Below, one piece after another: positions 6,359-6,729 of a stretch of DNA of 6,729 nt. The stretch covers positions 1 to 6,729 of the forward strand of contig JAJDEE010000151.1 in assembly GCA_029259975.1 (NCBI GenBank). Direction: 5' to 3'. This DNA comes from Planctomycetota bacterium. Lineage in GTDB: Bacteria; Planctomycetota; Planctomycetia; Pirellulales; Lacipirellulaceae. The translations under genes were made by a program, and so were the position numbers. The notes under the pieces are model-generated. The model worked only from the letters and a program-made list of their open reading frames with translations, did no database searches and was not told the origin of the DNA. Position 1 is the first letter of the stretch, and each line of letters begins with the position of its first letter.

Positions 6359-6700
6359 CTACGCAGAAATCTCAGGCAACGCAGGAATTGTTCCTGCAGT
6401 TTCCGGAACCGCCTTTGATAGCCTCATGTTGAGCGTATGGTCAATCCAGTCCTGCGCCGCCGCTGCCGCCTGTTTGATGCTAGGGAAATCTCGCAGATAG
6501 GCGGTGCGGTTGTTGCTCGGATCGCAAATAGAAACGCTTGTGAGCGTACGACGTATGCTGCTGCCTGTTTGATGCGTGATGAAACTAAATGACCAACCGC
6601 GATACTGCTCGCCGGCCGACTTTTCGATGCCCGCGGGCGTCAGCGAGCGAAACTTTCCGGATTCTCTTTTTCGTGGGCCGGTGCGTGCATACCAGGACAT
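6359..6700 (-). CDS. Small protein of unknown function, 113 residues
   Basis: I do not recognise this protein. It starts at the ATG at 6700 and stops with TAG at 6361-6359. A GAGAG stretch eight bases before the ATG is a plausible ribosome site. The basic N-terminus (MSWYARTGPRKRESGKFRSL) is followed by a probable beta-rich stretch (GWSFSFITH, SIRRTLTSVSI) and a helix-like segment FPSIKQAAAAAQDWIDHTLN. There is no signal peptide, membrane segment or metal-binding cysteine pattern; the only cysteine lies in SICDP. Codons in the first two thirds look like coding sequence; the last 20 or so residues (AVPETAGTIPALPEISA) look low in information and contain a DNA hairpin. A 19-base duplicated segment occurs twice in it in different frames. 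It faces purQ tail to tail and is probably a separate transcript. It could be a lineage-specific small protein or, less likely, a non-coding remnant. Confidence 0.55.
   Translation of the reverse strand: MSWYARTGPRKRESGKFRSLTPAGIEKSAGEQYRGWSFSFITHQTGSSIRRTLTSVSICDPSNNRTAYLRDFPSIKQAAAAAQDWIDHTLNMRLSKAVPETAGTIPALPEISA
6381..6397. repeat. Short perfect hairpin in the 3' end of the 113-residue gene
   Basis: GCAGGAA at 6381-6387 pairs perfectly with TTCCTGC at 6391-6397 around a three-base loop. It lies about 20 bases before the stop of the minus-strand gene. No T-run follows, so it is not called a terminator. Confidence 0.5.
6462..6480. repeat. Direct repeat copy A, inside the 113-residue gene
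   Basis: GCTGCCGCCTGTTTGATGC here matches the segment at 6557-6575 at 18 of 19 positions in the same orientation. On the minus strand this copy encodes part of SIKQAAA in the helix-like segment. Confidence 0.65.
6557..6575. repeat. Direct repeat copy B, inside the 113-residue gene
   Basis: GCTGCTGCCTGTTTGATGC is the partner of 6462-6480, offset by 95 bases. Since 95 is not a multiple of three, the gene reads it in another frame, as part of THQTGSS. Confidence 0.65.
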
Positions 6701-6708
6701 GATTTTGT

Positions 6709-6713
6709 CTCTC
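6709..6713 (-). promoter_or_regulatory. Possible Shine-Dalgarno site of the 113-residue gene
   Basis: On the minus strand this reads GAGAG, eight bases before the ATG at 6700. It supports that start, but the match is short and the window ends 16 bases further upstream, so no promoter can be judged. Confidence 0.4.
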
Positions 6714-6729
6714 AGTGTATTGAATGAAG

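Noticed and set aside
6153..6500. Plus-strand open frame of 115 codons running through the foldback element into the antisense of the small gene
   Set aside because: Its first half is translated repeat sequence (for example PYGRGSV), it has no family motifs, and its second half is antisense to a better candidate.

Overview
The window looks like a chromosomal segment of a planctomycete, plausibly of the Pirellula/Blastopirellula kind. This is inferred from four things: a secreted multi-repeat DUF1573 protein, a PurL that carries its own PurS-like N-terminus beside a separate PurQ, biosynthetic genes without clear Shine-Dalgarno sites, and GC-rich DNA with palindromic dispersed-repeat sequence between genes. 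No rRNA, tRNA, transposase, CRISPR array or phage gene is visible.

Layout. Positions 1-1077 (minus strand) hold the first 359 codons of an exported DUF1573 protein; its 3' end lies beyond the left edge. A divergent intergenic region (1078-1501) follows. Then comes a plus-strand block: a TyrA-type prephenate/arogenate dehydrogenase (1502-2398), the FGAM synthase synthetase subunit PurL with fused PurS-like domains (overlapping tyrA by 17 bases and ending at 5327), and the glutaminase subunit PurQ (5367-6122). A roughly 200-base foldback repeat element fills the gap to a convergent minus-strand gene for a 113-residue protein that I do not recognise (6359-6700).

How the genes work together. PurL and PurQ should form one enzyme: PurQ releases ammonia from glutamine and PurL uses it with ATP to convert FGAR to FGAM, step four of purine synthesis. 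The PurS function is built into PurL. TyrA acts in tyrosine synthesis; its overlap with purL suggests co-transcription and translational coupling of two unrelated pathways. The DUF1573 gene is divergently oriented and is unlikely to belong to that operon.

Most of the window is ordinary metabolism. The strongest non-gene signal is the foldback element at 6142-6340: near-identical 20-base ends in inverted orientation, partly matching inner arms, and a 59-base palindromic core that can fold in competing ways. The next is an out-of-frame 19-base duplication inside the small right-hand gene. I see no sign of a new multi-gene system.
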